Origin: Liolophura sinensis | Lineage: Eukaryota; Mollusca; Polyplacophora; Chitonida; Chitonidae | Length of the DNA stretch: 64,000 nt | Direction of reading: 5' to 3' | Assembly (NCBI RefSeq): GCF_032854445.1 | Contig: NC_088301.1 | Coordinates: 8,492,281 to 8,556,280 of the forward strand | Shown: positions 35,691 through 46,523 of the stretch, in pieces | Numbering within the stretch: the first letter of the stretch is position 1 | Layout: each line of letters starts with the position of its first letter | Program-made: the position numbers and the translations under genes | Notes under the pieces: generated by a model | The model's input: the letters and a program-made list of their open reading frames with translations, nothing else | The model's database searches: none | Told to the model about the DNA's origin: nothing

Positions 35691-36255
35691 TACATCTGCT
35701 TGTCAGTGCTGTGTCATTACCAAACTATAACTACAACTGGTTTACATCTGCCTGTCAGTGCTGTGTCATTACCAAACTATAACCACAACTGGTGTACATC
35801 TGCTTGTCAGTGCTGTGTCATTACCAAACTATAACCACAACTGGTGTACATCTCCTTGTCAGTGCTGTGTCATTATCAAGCTATAACCTCAACTGATGTA
35901 CATCTGCTTGTCGGTGCTGTGTCATTACCAAACTATAACCACAAGTGGTTCACATCTGCTTGTTGGTACTGTGTCATTTAATACCAAGCTGTACATACAA
36001 CTGGTGAACCTCTGCTGTCGGTGCTGTGTCATTACCAAACTGTAAACAGAACTTGTATACATTTGCTTGTCAGCATGTCAACACCAAGCTGTAAGCAGAC
36101 TTTATATACATCTGCTTGTCAGAATGTCAACACCAAGCTGTAAGCAGACCTCATATATATCTGCTTGTCAACATGTCAACACCAAGGTATAAGCTGAACT
36201 CGTATAATCTCTTGTCAGCATGTCAACACCAAACTGTAAGCAAAACTCTTGGAAA
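35691..36255. repeat. 52-bp minisatellite passing into a ~47-bp variant
   Basis: Units tacatctgcttgtcagtgct, gtgtcattaccaaactataa, ccacaactggtg start at 35691, 35743, 35795, 35847 and 35899. Beyond about 36060 a shortened unit (catctgcttgtcagaatgtc, aacaccaagctgtaagcaga, cct) of about 47 bp takes over for three to four copies. Confidence 0.94.
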
Positions 36256-36782
36256 CATGTCTTTGCTTGATTGTCTGAGTATTCTTGTACGTTTGTTTGA
36301 TGGCACGTAACTATAAAGCTAAAGTGAAATAGTCAACATTGCACAAAGCTTTCAACCATACATCTACGTGTATGTACTGTGTCTGTATAATATATGCACA
36401 TGTTTATACAACATTTATTGCCCTACCATATACACGTACTGATATCTCAGGTTTGTGATCAGCCAGTCAGCCTTCGTTATAGCACTTTGCAATGGCATAT
36501 GTAGGCCTGCATGCACACAGTATTAAGATGAAGGGGGGAAGCATCTTGCTTGAGGTTAGATTTTGTACTTCCGTTGGAGGTGAGGATGTGGCAATAATTC
36601 ATTGCTTTCTGTGTTTTTAATGGGTTTGAAAAGACCTATTCTTGGCATATGGATAATTAAGAGCCTATTCTCTTCAACTGAAGTGAGAAATCAATGAGCG
36701 CCAGAGAAGTCCAGGGCCCTGTGTAGCTTTGTGCTGTCTGAAACATTCCTCTTATGCTGATATAGCTAGCTCCTGGAAATAA
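36256..36782. other. Spacer between two minisatellites
   Basis: Unique sequence separating unrelated arrays. No gene recognised. Confidence 0.45.
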
Positions 36783-37495
36783 GTACCCTCCAGAGAATGT
36801 CACTGTACTACGCTCCAGAGAGTGTGACAGTGTCACCTTTCATAAGAGTGTCACACTGGCATCTCGGAGTGTTCCTGTGGAGTGCACATTCCAGAGAGTG
36901 TCACAATGATACCGTGGAGTGTATCATCCAGAAGGTGTCTTATTATACCAGCTTGGAATGCGCTTACCAGAAAGGTGTCATATTGGCAGTTTATAGTGTA
37001 CCTTCCAAGTGCACCCTCCAGATAGTGTCATATTATGGCAGCTTGGAGTGTACCTTTCAGAGAATGTCACATTGGTACTTTAGAATGTACCTTCCATAAT
37101 CACTGTGGCAACTTGGAATGTACCTTTTAGAGAGTGTCACAACGGCAGCTTGGAATGTACCTTCCAGAGAGTGTCACATTGGCAGCTTGGAATGTACCTA
37201 CCGGAGAGTGTCACAGTAAAACATTGAAGGGCACCTTCCAGTGTGTCACATTGTTAGTTTGGGGTATACCTTCCATAAACTGCCAGAATGGCAGATTGGA
37301 ATAGACCTTCCAGAGTGTCATGGTGACACATTGGAGTGAACCTTCCAGGTTGTGTCACACTGGCAGGTTGGAGTGGACCTTCCAATGTTACAATGTCAAA
37401 TTTGAATTTATCTTCAGAAGAGGTACATGTAATTTGGCAGCTTGGAGTGTACCTGCACAAAGAGTTTAGAGTTTTTGAGTGTTCCTTCAAGAGAG
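36783..37495. repeat. Degenerate ~37-bp minisatellite, about 18 units
   Basis: The unit resembles agagtgtcacattggcagct then tggaatgtaccttccag, with frequent substitutions and small indels. The clearest copies lie at 37120-37215. ORFs over it on both strands are by-products of the array. Confidence 0.92.
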
Positions 37496-38995
37496 AGAGC
37501 TAATTGAATCTTATAGTTGCATGCGGTTAATCCCTGAAATATTTCAAATTCCAGCTGTGAGTGTTGCATCCTCTGAATGCTGTGCTTGTCCAGTGCATCA
37601 ACTGATCAGTGTAACATTAACACTTTCCTGCAGATGAGTTTCTAAAGGGTGATAATTATATCAGATATAGTGTGTATCAGATTTGTTGGTGTTGATGGTT
37701 GCCTAAAAGCATATTGTATTCCAGGTGAATTTACTAGAATAGTATGCATTGTACATGTATTTATAAAAGTACTTTTACTCAGATCTTGGATTGGAGAATA
37801 CAGGATTAAATTTTATAAGAGCGGGGTGCTCAGTTTTCCTTATTGACATTGTATTAACAAGAGAAAGATTCATGAGTATGGGGTTGAGTAACACTCGATC
37901 AAATAAACAAAATTGTACAAGCCGCAGGCATGTGTCATTATTGTTGATGATGACACAAACAAAGAGAATTAAAAGCAAATTTAGATGTGGTGCACCTCAA
38001 ATAAAACTCAGGTACTTTTACAAAGAATTATAATTCTGAATTTTTTTGATTTATTCCAAGTGCAGCTTTAGAAACTGCAGTTAAGCACATGAACTTGATT
38101 CTGAGCGGTAATATTAGAAATACATGTTCTTGATGGCTGTACCTTTGAATGGTCAGAAACACTGTTGTTTATGACAATGGTGCAACATATTACATTGTAC
38201 AAACATTTATCTGTAAGAAGGCTGTTATTCCATGATCAGTGCAATTATTGGGAAAAGAAAATGAGGTTAATCTCTTAGGAGCAGAACCCTTATCTTGTGT
38301 CACCAGTTGGACCACTGCTAATGACCATTGGCTTTATTGCCCATGCCCTGTAATTGAGTAGAGCTGGATCCCACCACCTGGCTGGTAATTCCAATCAGCA
38401 TTGACAGAGCAGGTGTTAAGTGCCTTCTTCGCGTGTGCAAATTGACAGTAAACTTGCACCTGCAGCAAAATCCAATTATATAGACTGCAGTTATGTGGGT
38501 GTGATTAGTCCAGAGTAACAAGCAGACTTAATGTAGCTCATGGGCTGATTATGAAATTCATAATGGTGTAATTCTTGTCGCTGGTTCGGACATGGTGTCA
38601 TTTTAACAATATCATTCTTGTAACTGAGGTAATGAATAGCTTGGAGTCATGTACATGTCCAAGGTCTCCAGGATTCATTTGCTCCAAATTCACTCCAGGT
38701 ATATGCATTGCTTAGGACCTAAAGATATGTCACAAATCCTTTTTCGTGCAGACTTTCTGTTAACTGTGGAATGAGTTACTATACAAAGAAGAGACATGCA
38801 TACATGCCATTTTTACACAGTGTGGTGGATATGATGTATTTAGGGCACTGCAATGAAAGCTACACCGAAATTGTAAAGTATTTGCCTGTGGACCAAATAT
38901 AGGTAAATAATTTTCATAAATTTGTGATTTATTTGTATATTTATACATATATGTTTAACTAAATGTAGTACATTGGCGTGATATAACTCACATAA
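37496..38995. other. Non-coding interval; one conserved-looking patch
   Basis: Mostly unique AT-rich DNA. About 38.31-38.52 kb has balanced composition and several transcription-factor-like words (caggtg, cacctg, taattg, ccaatcagc), which could mark an enhancer. No coding exon is recognised. Confidence 0.4.
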
Positions 38996-39002
38996 GGGCC
39001 GC

Positions 39003-39255
39003 GGGCCTCTGAGGCTATGGTGGTTAGTGTGCCAGCATGGCACAATGACCCATGCAGTGGTTTCATGCTGTCAGTTCAGCTTGTACTGGCTTCCTCTCTG
39101 GCAGCATGTGGGAAGGTCTTCCAGCAACCTGCAGATGGTTGTGGGTTCCCCCAGGTTCTGCCCAGTTGTCTCCTACCATAAAGCTGGCCTGCTTCATATA
39201 AGTGAAGTATTCAGAGTATGGCGTAAAAACAACTATCAAATACTGTAAATAAATG
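39003..39255 (+). mobile_element. Old, near full-length family A SINE
   Basis: Starts gggcctctgaggctatggtg then gttagtgtgcc (degenerate A box). A B-box region tgtcagttcagcttg follows, then aacctgcagatggttgtggg and atataagtgaagtattcaga, and finally gtatggcgtaaaaacaa and a taaataaat tail. Many substitutions. Confidence 0.88.
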
Positions 39256-41148
39256 CATGTGTAGTTAACATAAATTTATTCGGTTGTACAAGAAGATACG
39301 TAAGTCATCGTTGTTGGTATTTTACATGTAAGTATCACGTAAAACCCCAAGCATACATGTACATGTACATTAGAGGTTGTACGTGGGCTTAAATCCTAGG
39401 AGAGTAACTTGTATTCAGTGGACATTGCCTTATGTCTCCATTTTGAAACCAGTCATTGATGCAAAGTTACATGCCCTAGTCCCGGTCAGGCCATCATGTT
39501 TTTATCCTCGGAAATGGCCCAGGGTACACTAATGTAGGACAGTGCTGTCGTTTCAAAGGCTGGCGCCAAGCCATAGCCACCTAATTCGATTACTTGTGTG
39601 TCATACAGGCTTGTCTTACACAAGTTTAGCCTTGTTAGGGCTTCTTAGCAGCTTGGAGAATGCAGCAAATAATCAACACATGAAAGGACTCTAACAGAGA
39701 GAAGCCCTGATCACTGAAACCCTGCTGAACATCAGCATCAAGGAATTTAAAACACCATGAAAATGCACAGCTGTCTTCAGTGTCTCACGGACTCAGTGGA
39801 ATTAGCCTGTGGCTGCATGGGAAAACCATTTTCAGCCTTGTTAATTTGTTGGTTTTGATGTTTGCTTCTGAAGAATCTTTAAATCAGGTGGTGCACTTTC
39901 CTGTAGGAGGTTGTTTGTGTTGTTGTTGTTGTTTTTTATGCTTTTCTTGGATTGTTTTCCCCAATAGCATGCACAAGTAACTTGCCGTATTAAAGAACAA
40001 GCTAAATCCATAGATAATGGGCTATGTTGCATGTTAAACTCTCTTAAGGCTGACCTGTTTCCGTGCAGGAAGTTATTATTCGAGCAGTCCTGGCGCAAGA
40101 ATATGACTTTGTACGAATGTGCAGCCTGCCTCTACATTTACATTTATCTCATTCTGAGTGATACGTTAGGCTCAAGATCACAGAGACTTTTTTTACGTCG
40201 CCTTGACAACTGCTGTGAAATTAACAGGTCTTTGGATATGTTTAGAAAGGAAACACTCCCATTGATATATAAATCGGTAAGTCCGTCTTTGCGAAGCTCA
40301 GTGACTCCAATATCAGTCTTCCTGTTCAAGATCATACTAATAACTCATTGTTGTAGAATTTTAATAATTCAAATTGACAGGAGCTACCTTGCGGGATTTT
40401 TAATGTCAGTTTTTTACTGTGGTTTCATCTACCGTCTTTAACTCGATTCACGCTTTGCATATTAAAACTAAACAGACCTTGGGATCACAAAGTGATCTTA
40501 GACTTAAGTCAAAATTCCAGATCATTTTAAAATTGTTATATTTCATGTAACAATGTCAAAATATTGCTTGACAATGTTTGGGTAAGTTAATGTACGACAA
40601 ATTTCAACTAAAATAATGGAAAAGAACATACCAAATTTAATGATCAAAATTTTGGCTTAAGTCTAAGATCGCGTGGTGATCTCGGGCCCTGATGTCAAGT
40701 ACATGTACACATCACATTAAATTAGGCGTTAAATTGCATTGTACATGTACAGTGAATAAATGTACTCCTGAATTATGCGTGAAGTCTATGACATGTTCAT
40801 GTCCTTGCTCAGGTGCACGTGTGTGCATGTTTTTAAATAAGTGCAAGAGTTCAGTCCATTTGGAATTCCTACACGATGATCGATTGAGTGCGAGGCTGCT
40901 CAGATAAATGAGCATAGATGACTCAACCCTGTCAATGTTGATCATCATGCAGTGCAAAGAACTGATAAGGACTGAAGCTCTGCACATCACTGTTCATTGC
41001 TTCAACATGTCTGTTGATTTTGTACCAGTATCTAAACAACTCCAGTACATCTGATGTGAGGGTAGTGAACAAGGATATACTTAGAGAAACAGTGATGGAC
41101 TGTTAATGTTCTCATCATAAAGGCTATCATGAGACATACGAGTTGATG
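39256..41148. other. Non-coding interval; unassigned ORFs
   Basis: Mostly unique sequence. The + strand frame at 40031-40441 (136 codons) has no start-context support, no recognised domain, and resembles random hydrophobic translation, so it is not called. A small SINE tail remnant (cgtaaaaccccaagca) sits near 39338. Confidence 0.45.
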
Positions 41149-41365
41149 TACCCTCCACCTTTTCACATACAAAAGGGCAACTTTCAGTGTAATTTACGTA
41201 CAGTTTTAAGTTGATTTGGAGACAACCATACATTGGTTGGATAGGCCAGTTTCAGGGCTTTACAAAAAGTATAATTTTTATCAGTCTACACAGAGTAATG
41301 CCTTCAGAATATGCTTGAGTAAATACCATTCAAACATGTGAAATGGTTGAAAAATTAAAGTAATT
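41149..41365 (-). mobile_element. MITE-like element, family 1
   Basis: Left taccctccaccttttcacat, interior tttacaaaaagtataatttt and acagagtaatgccttcagaa, right acatgtgaaatggttgaaaa then attaaagta. The termini pair as decayed inverted repeats. Same orientation as the copies at 11.7, 26.3 and 51.3 kb. Confidence 0.82.
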
Positions 41366-43535
41366 AATTATCTTTATCTGTAAAAATACCTTAACTTTTT
41401 TGTTAGCTTTTCCTGCACTGAGCTCATTGAGATATTTCGGTTCAGTTTCCAACTTGAATTATGGACCATTTTGAAAGTATTTATTTTTGTCGTGATGTTA
41501 CTACCTTTCATAGTTTCACACAGTTATATTTGTATCCATTTATTAAATAAAGTACTCCGTATAGAGTTCTCCTTTGGAGAAATTATTGGTACAAAAACAG
41601 GGAAGTCTTGTAAAAAAAAATTTTTACTGTAATTTTCGTTTTAATCTTGAACTTCCTTGAACAATATTATAACTGTCACAAAATACATGTATATAAATGT
41701 ACCCTTAGAATTTGTGGTAACTTTTAATGTACATATATAATATACATATTTAATTGTTGAGCAACAGTATTGTAATGATATGAAATTGAGCACTTCATAT
41801 GTATATCAGGGACGTTCAGTTTGTTCTCATAGTACGGACCACATGTCGAAAGTGTTGGCATAAATATGCTTCTGATGAAGGAACATGGCCATAAAACCCT
41901 GCCACACCATGGGAGGTTTCCCGGGCATCCAAGCTATAAATGGTTGCCGTCTAATATCTGTGAACGTCATCTTGAGCTAACACTAAACTCAAACCTATTA
42001 CATCCTCTCTGTTGACTCCTACTCTGTGTGCAAATTCCAGGAATGATAGCCGCGAAGAAACACATTATCAACTGTCAGAAATAAATACATCTTGACCAAA
42101 GCGGCAACTTTTTTTCAGTCTATTCCCTCTTGGTTATTTTTATATTTTTTCTCTCTTTTTTTTGTTTTTGTTCTTTCTCCTTCCCATCCTTCTCCCAAGT
42201 CCTTTTCTCTTCCATTTTTCAGTAAGCAGACTGGCTTTGGGTTCCATGGATCCTTCGAGTATGATGAATATCACTGCTCTTTTTCCCCCCTGCTTGATCC
42301 TCAATTTGCAGAAGCTGTGTTTCACATGACAATTTTCCACCTATTTTTTTCATGACTTGGCAGTTTTAGACAGTAGATCAATATTCATTCACCATGGCTT
42401 AGCACTCCTTCATCTCCACCATTATGAAATTCACTCTGTCTTTTCAAGCAACTTTCACCCACACCATTATTTGCTGCCCCGTGTGATGTGCGATACCACC
42501 AACTAATACAGACCTTAACGTTTGACTAGCATGCGCAGTCTGTGGGTCACAGCATGGTGAACTCCCTTTCCAGAACCTGAGAGTTACCAGGTTACAAATA
42601 ATCATTCTCAATGATCTCTGCAAAAGAGAGACAAAACCCCTTAATCCCCAGTGGAATAAAACACCCTGTGTCAACCAAATACTGGATTAACCCATGCAAC
42701 CATGGATCTGTGTACATTCATGTATTGAGAACATATTATTTGCTTATCTATCTGTATAGATTTTGCTTCCATTTCAGGACATGCACTTTATCTTCTCCCT
42801 ATTCAGGATATCAGGCATTGTCAGAATATCAGTACAATATAAGCATATTTATATTTTCCTTCAATACAGTAGTGAATTCCATAAGTTAACTACTCTGTTT
42901 ATAAGACATAAATTTATATATAAAGTAGGACAGACCAAGTTAAGATGCATATGTACTTGTCTGTCAAATGCCAGGACACGTCACTGCAGAGGTTCAATCC
43001 CAGCTTGGACAGGGAAATGATCCTTGACTCCTGTATAGATGAACTATACACTAGGTCAAGACTTTCTTGTCAGAAACACACCATCAGCAGCAGTACTCGT
43101 CTAGTTATATACCTGTAATATTGAGATGGTTTGTGAAGCTTGTTGGACATCACTTCACTTTGACTTACTAATATCTATAAAGTACACCCTGAGGTTGCCT
43201 TCTGAGTGGAAATATGTATAACACAGGTGGGAAAGGTGTTAGTTTAATGACTATCATCTGATGTTTGCAGTTTATGCGGTCATGCCGGTATCCTTGACTC
43301 ATAAAAATGGCAGTATTTATTTGGATCTTTCATTGTCTGGGTAGCGTGCAACTATAGCTGCCATTCTTTTAAATTTGGCGTGTCAGCCCAAGAGGTGTAT
43401 TCAGTATTTTTTGTCAAAACCTGTAAAGAAGGATGGTTTGTGTATGTGTAAATAAATTACAAAACCATTGCCAATAACTTTCACCAGGTAAACAGCAAAA
43501 CTTAAATCGGTGTACATGTTAGCACACAGCTGGAT
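41366..43535. other. Non-coding interval, nothing recognised
   Basis: Unique sequence with pyrimidine-rich stretches at 42.1-42.2 kb that create chance ORFs. No gene recognised. Confidence 0.45.
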
Positions 43536-43546
43536 TTGATCCTGTG

Positions 43547-43694
43547 GCGTGGGAAGGTCTGTCAGCAACCTGTGGATGGTTGTGTGTTTCTGCCGAGCTC
43601 TGCCTGGTTACCTCCCACCATAATGCTGGTCGCCATCGTATAAGTGAAATATTCTTGAGTACGGCATAAGACACCAATGAAATAAATAAATAAA
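43547..43694 (+). mobile_element. 5'-truncated family A SINE with 11-bp target duplication
   Basis: Begins gcgtgggaaggtctgtcagc, then aacctgtggatggttgtgtg, and ends with the AATGAAATAAATAAATAAA tail. The direct repeat ttgatcctgtg lies at 43536-43546 and 43695-43705. Confidence 0.93.
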
Positions 43695-43705
43695 TTGATC
43701 CTGTG

Positions 43706-44887
43706 TTGCTTTATTGAGGTCTAGTCAGCAGCAGCCAGAACAGTGCTGTAAAAACTTGTATATAGATTATCAAGTACATGTTCAGTGTTGTACTGTGAAC
43801 ATGCATAAATTACCATCATCTAACACCTGTCATGATGTTAGTAAGCAGCCAAGTTTAATATATGTACAGTGCTGATTAAATTCCTCTGTGGTAGTGCCCA
43901 AGATATAGCTTACTTTGACTCGCACTTCCTTTAATTTGATTTGAGTGGAACCAGTTACAGGTTTCTGAGACTTGAGTTATCACTGTCTAACATTAGACGT
44001 CCATCAATAATAACATAAGTACAGTTATGTACATGTAAACAGGTACAAAGTAGGTTCGTGGTATTTTTAGTCCCTTGTTGCACGTCTGGAATAAACCTCT
44101 CATCTGAAATCCAATTACTTATATCCGCAAATACAGCAATCACCTACTCAGCATGAAAACTCAAACCTCTCCCCAAGCCATATATATATTTTGAATAACC
44201 TGAACATTTATTATGTGGAGGAAGTTGAATGTTCTTGAATGCAGTGAAATAAATAAATAATTGTAGTTTTGATTTACTACCAGAGTTATTGTTAGTATCA
44301 AACAGTCCTGAAGATCTATGTACATGCATGATGGAATGGTTTACCAACATGTACATGTATACATCTATCTGTAGCAGGAATATTTAGTTTCTTTTTTCTC
44401 ACATGGTTAGACCATCTATGCATATCTTAGCTTTTCCAAAAAGCTGGGAAAGAAATGTAATATTCTGCTTTAAATAATACTAATATCTGTCCCAAAATTA
44501 AAAGAACTAGGCCAGTTATTACAGGAATGAATTTGACATACATGAACATTACAACTTTTCTTCTCGGCATATTGTGCATGAACAGGCATACAATGTATGC
44601 AAATTTATGCAAATAGAACACCTATAATCTTTTTTCTGTACATAGTTTCCATTCAACGAAACCTGTACAAGCTGTATCCAGTTTTGTGCAGTTATGTTTT
44701 CATGAAATTGAAGAAAAAAAGATTATTTGAAGTGAAAATGAATTCCTCAAAGAAATACCCCAGATTAACATCGTTTGCATTGTAAATTAAAGCAAGGTAA
44801 TTTTGACACACTGTTTGTGTGCATATAGCATGTGTAATGGCCTCTTTGATGTGAACTTCTGTACAGTATATTTTTTGTCCATGATTA
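43706..44887. other. Non-coding interval, nothing recognised
   Basis: Unique AT-rich sequence. No gene or repeat family recognised. Confidence 0.45.
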
Positions 44888-44968
44888 TGAACATAATGCT
44901 GGCTGCCATTGTATAAGTGAAATATTCTTGAGTATGGCATAAAAAACGCCAATCAAATAAATAAATGT
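44888..44968 (+). mobile_element. 3' fragment of a family A SINE
   Basis: Reads tgaacataatgctggctgcc, then attgtataagtgaaatattc and ttgagtatggcataaaaaac, ending GCCAATCAAATAAATAAAT. Confidence 0.85.
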
Positions 44969-45023
44969 ACAGTTTAAGAGTATAGTCTGATACAAACAAT
45001 AATGTGTACTAGAGTATGTATGT

Positions 45024-45247
45024 ATACCCTCATTCTTCAACCTATTCAACCACCTTTGCAACCTGTATTTTGAAACTTTCTCAGAGAACTATTGGGAGTA
45101 GAGAAATAATTTGCAGAGCTTTATGAAGCTTGCATCTTTTAGTGACACAAACAAATCATTTTGGCATCATTTTCACAATAGTTTTGTGCATAAATTAAAC
45201 TGCAAAAACTTGTTTTTGTGGTGGAAAAGCTTGAAGAGTAACAATAC
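45024..45247 (+). mobile_element. MITE-like element, family 2, most complete copy
   Basis: Left taccctcattcttcaaccta, then ttcaaccacctttgcaacct. The centre reads gaaactttctcagagaacta and gaagcttgcatcttttagtg. Right tggaaaagcttgaagagtaa, then caata. It is about 224 bp with imperfect inverted ends and no coding capacity. Confidence 0.8.
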
Positions 45248-46326
45248 ATGCAAGTTACGTTCCTTAAATAATTCTTCCACATAACATATTGTTTATGCGG
45301 CTAGAATTCTGTTTGGCACATTTCCTCCTTGTAAACAAACCGGGTTATGAAAGTATTGTAAAAATAGATGTGATTTTCTGCGGAGGTGTAATCAGACCTG
45401 TAGAGTGGTCAGTGAATGGTATTATTGTAGGCGCTGCAGATCAAGCTGGCCATGCGTGCAGTCCAGGTTTTGTTCCTGCTTTTATGAAATATCACCACAA
45501 TCCATGCACAGCCTGTGTGGAAATTTCTCCCGAGGTGGTAAGTTGAAAGCTCAATGACTATTGGTCGGTTGAGCGTACCATTTGTCCTCTGGTCAGCCAT
45601 TACAGAGCCCTGATCACTTCCTGTTGAGACAACACACTACCATCACGCTCAGCTAGTTTCCCCTTTCATCCGTCCGCAGCCTGGATATCGCCTCCGTGTT
45701 GCTCATTATCATTCTGAGAACAGAAGGTGTAGAAGCAGTCATGCATTCTCCATCACCTAAACCATTTAGCTTGTCATGAGAAAGCAGGCCTCAGATTCAA
45801 TTTCCTTGGCTATAAACTTATCATGTGAGTTCAACAACAATTTTGGCCAAGCTACACTGTATGTGCATAAGCAGCCCACTCCTACTTGCAGCTATTGTTT
45901 TATTATAGACCATAACAGATGGCTGGCCCATCAATATTGATTTCATGGCATTGACCCTCCGCAAAGAGCAGATTACAATCTCATGCAAGGAAAACAATAT
46001 TCATAAATCTTTAACCATGTAGGCACCATGGTCGAACAGATTTATATTATCTGGGTGGGTATTGTTAGGAAGAGGGATTTCAGATACTACAGGTGATGAG
46101 AACTACTCTAAATTACGTAAAAGTTTGTCCCTAAAAAAGAGCATTTTACAAGTACAGATATGCCATAAAATATTACGTTTGGTGCAAAAAAGAAAAAAAC
46201 GTAATGTTTTGGCTGGTAAGATATCATCCTACTTTCCAAAAGAACCTAAAAACACCTTTCAAAGATCTATAGAGCCCTCAGAATCAGGTAAAATGTGCAA
46301 ATTTGACATGTGCAGAATATTAGGAT
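45248..46326. other. Non-coding interval; one exon-like frame
   Basis: The frame with Met at 45295 runs to 45546 and overlaps a gtaagt at 45538, which would be a donor site. No acceptor or family match supports it. Otherwise unique sequence. Confidence 0.4.
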
Positions 46327-46523
46327 ACTGTAATTCTTCAAGCTTTTCGTATGTTTGCAAGATGTTTATTCAAGCATATTCTGAAGGCATTATTCTGTAT
46401 TGACTGACAAAATTATACTTTTTGTGAAGCCCAGAAGCTGCTTTCAAAATCAACTCAAGAATGTGCACAAAACTGCAATGAATGCTGCTCTTTCATGTGT
46501 GAAAAGGTTGAGGAATTAGGGTA
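46327..46523 (+). mobile_element. MITE-like element, family 1
   Basis: Left actgtaattcttcaagcttt, tcgtatgtttgcaagatgtt and attcaagcatattctgaagg. Right catgtgtgaaaaggttgagg then aattagggta. The outer inverted repeats are recognisable and end in TA. Confidence 0.85.

Noticed and set aside
40031-40441. 136-codon + ORF
   Set aside because: It has no recognised domain, no repeat or splice support and a random-looking hydrophobic composition; not enough to call a gene.
45295-45546. Exon-like frame ending in a gtaagt donor word
   Set aside because: No matching acceptor, no protein family resemblance, and it begins just past a MITE; a chance donor word is common.
46062-46403. 113-codon + ORF with a lysine-rich centre
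   Set aside because: Its last third reads into a family 1 MITE and the start shows no supporting context.
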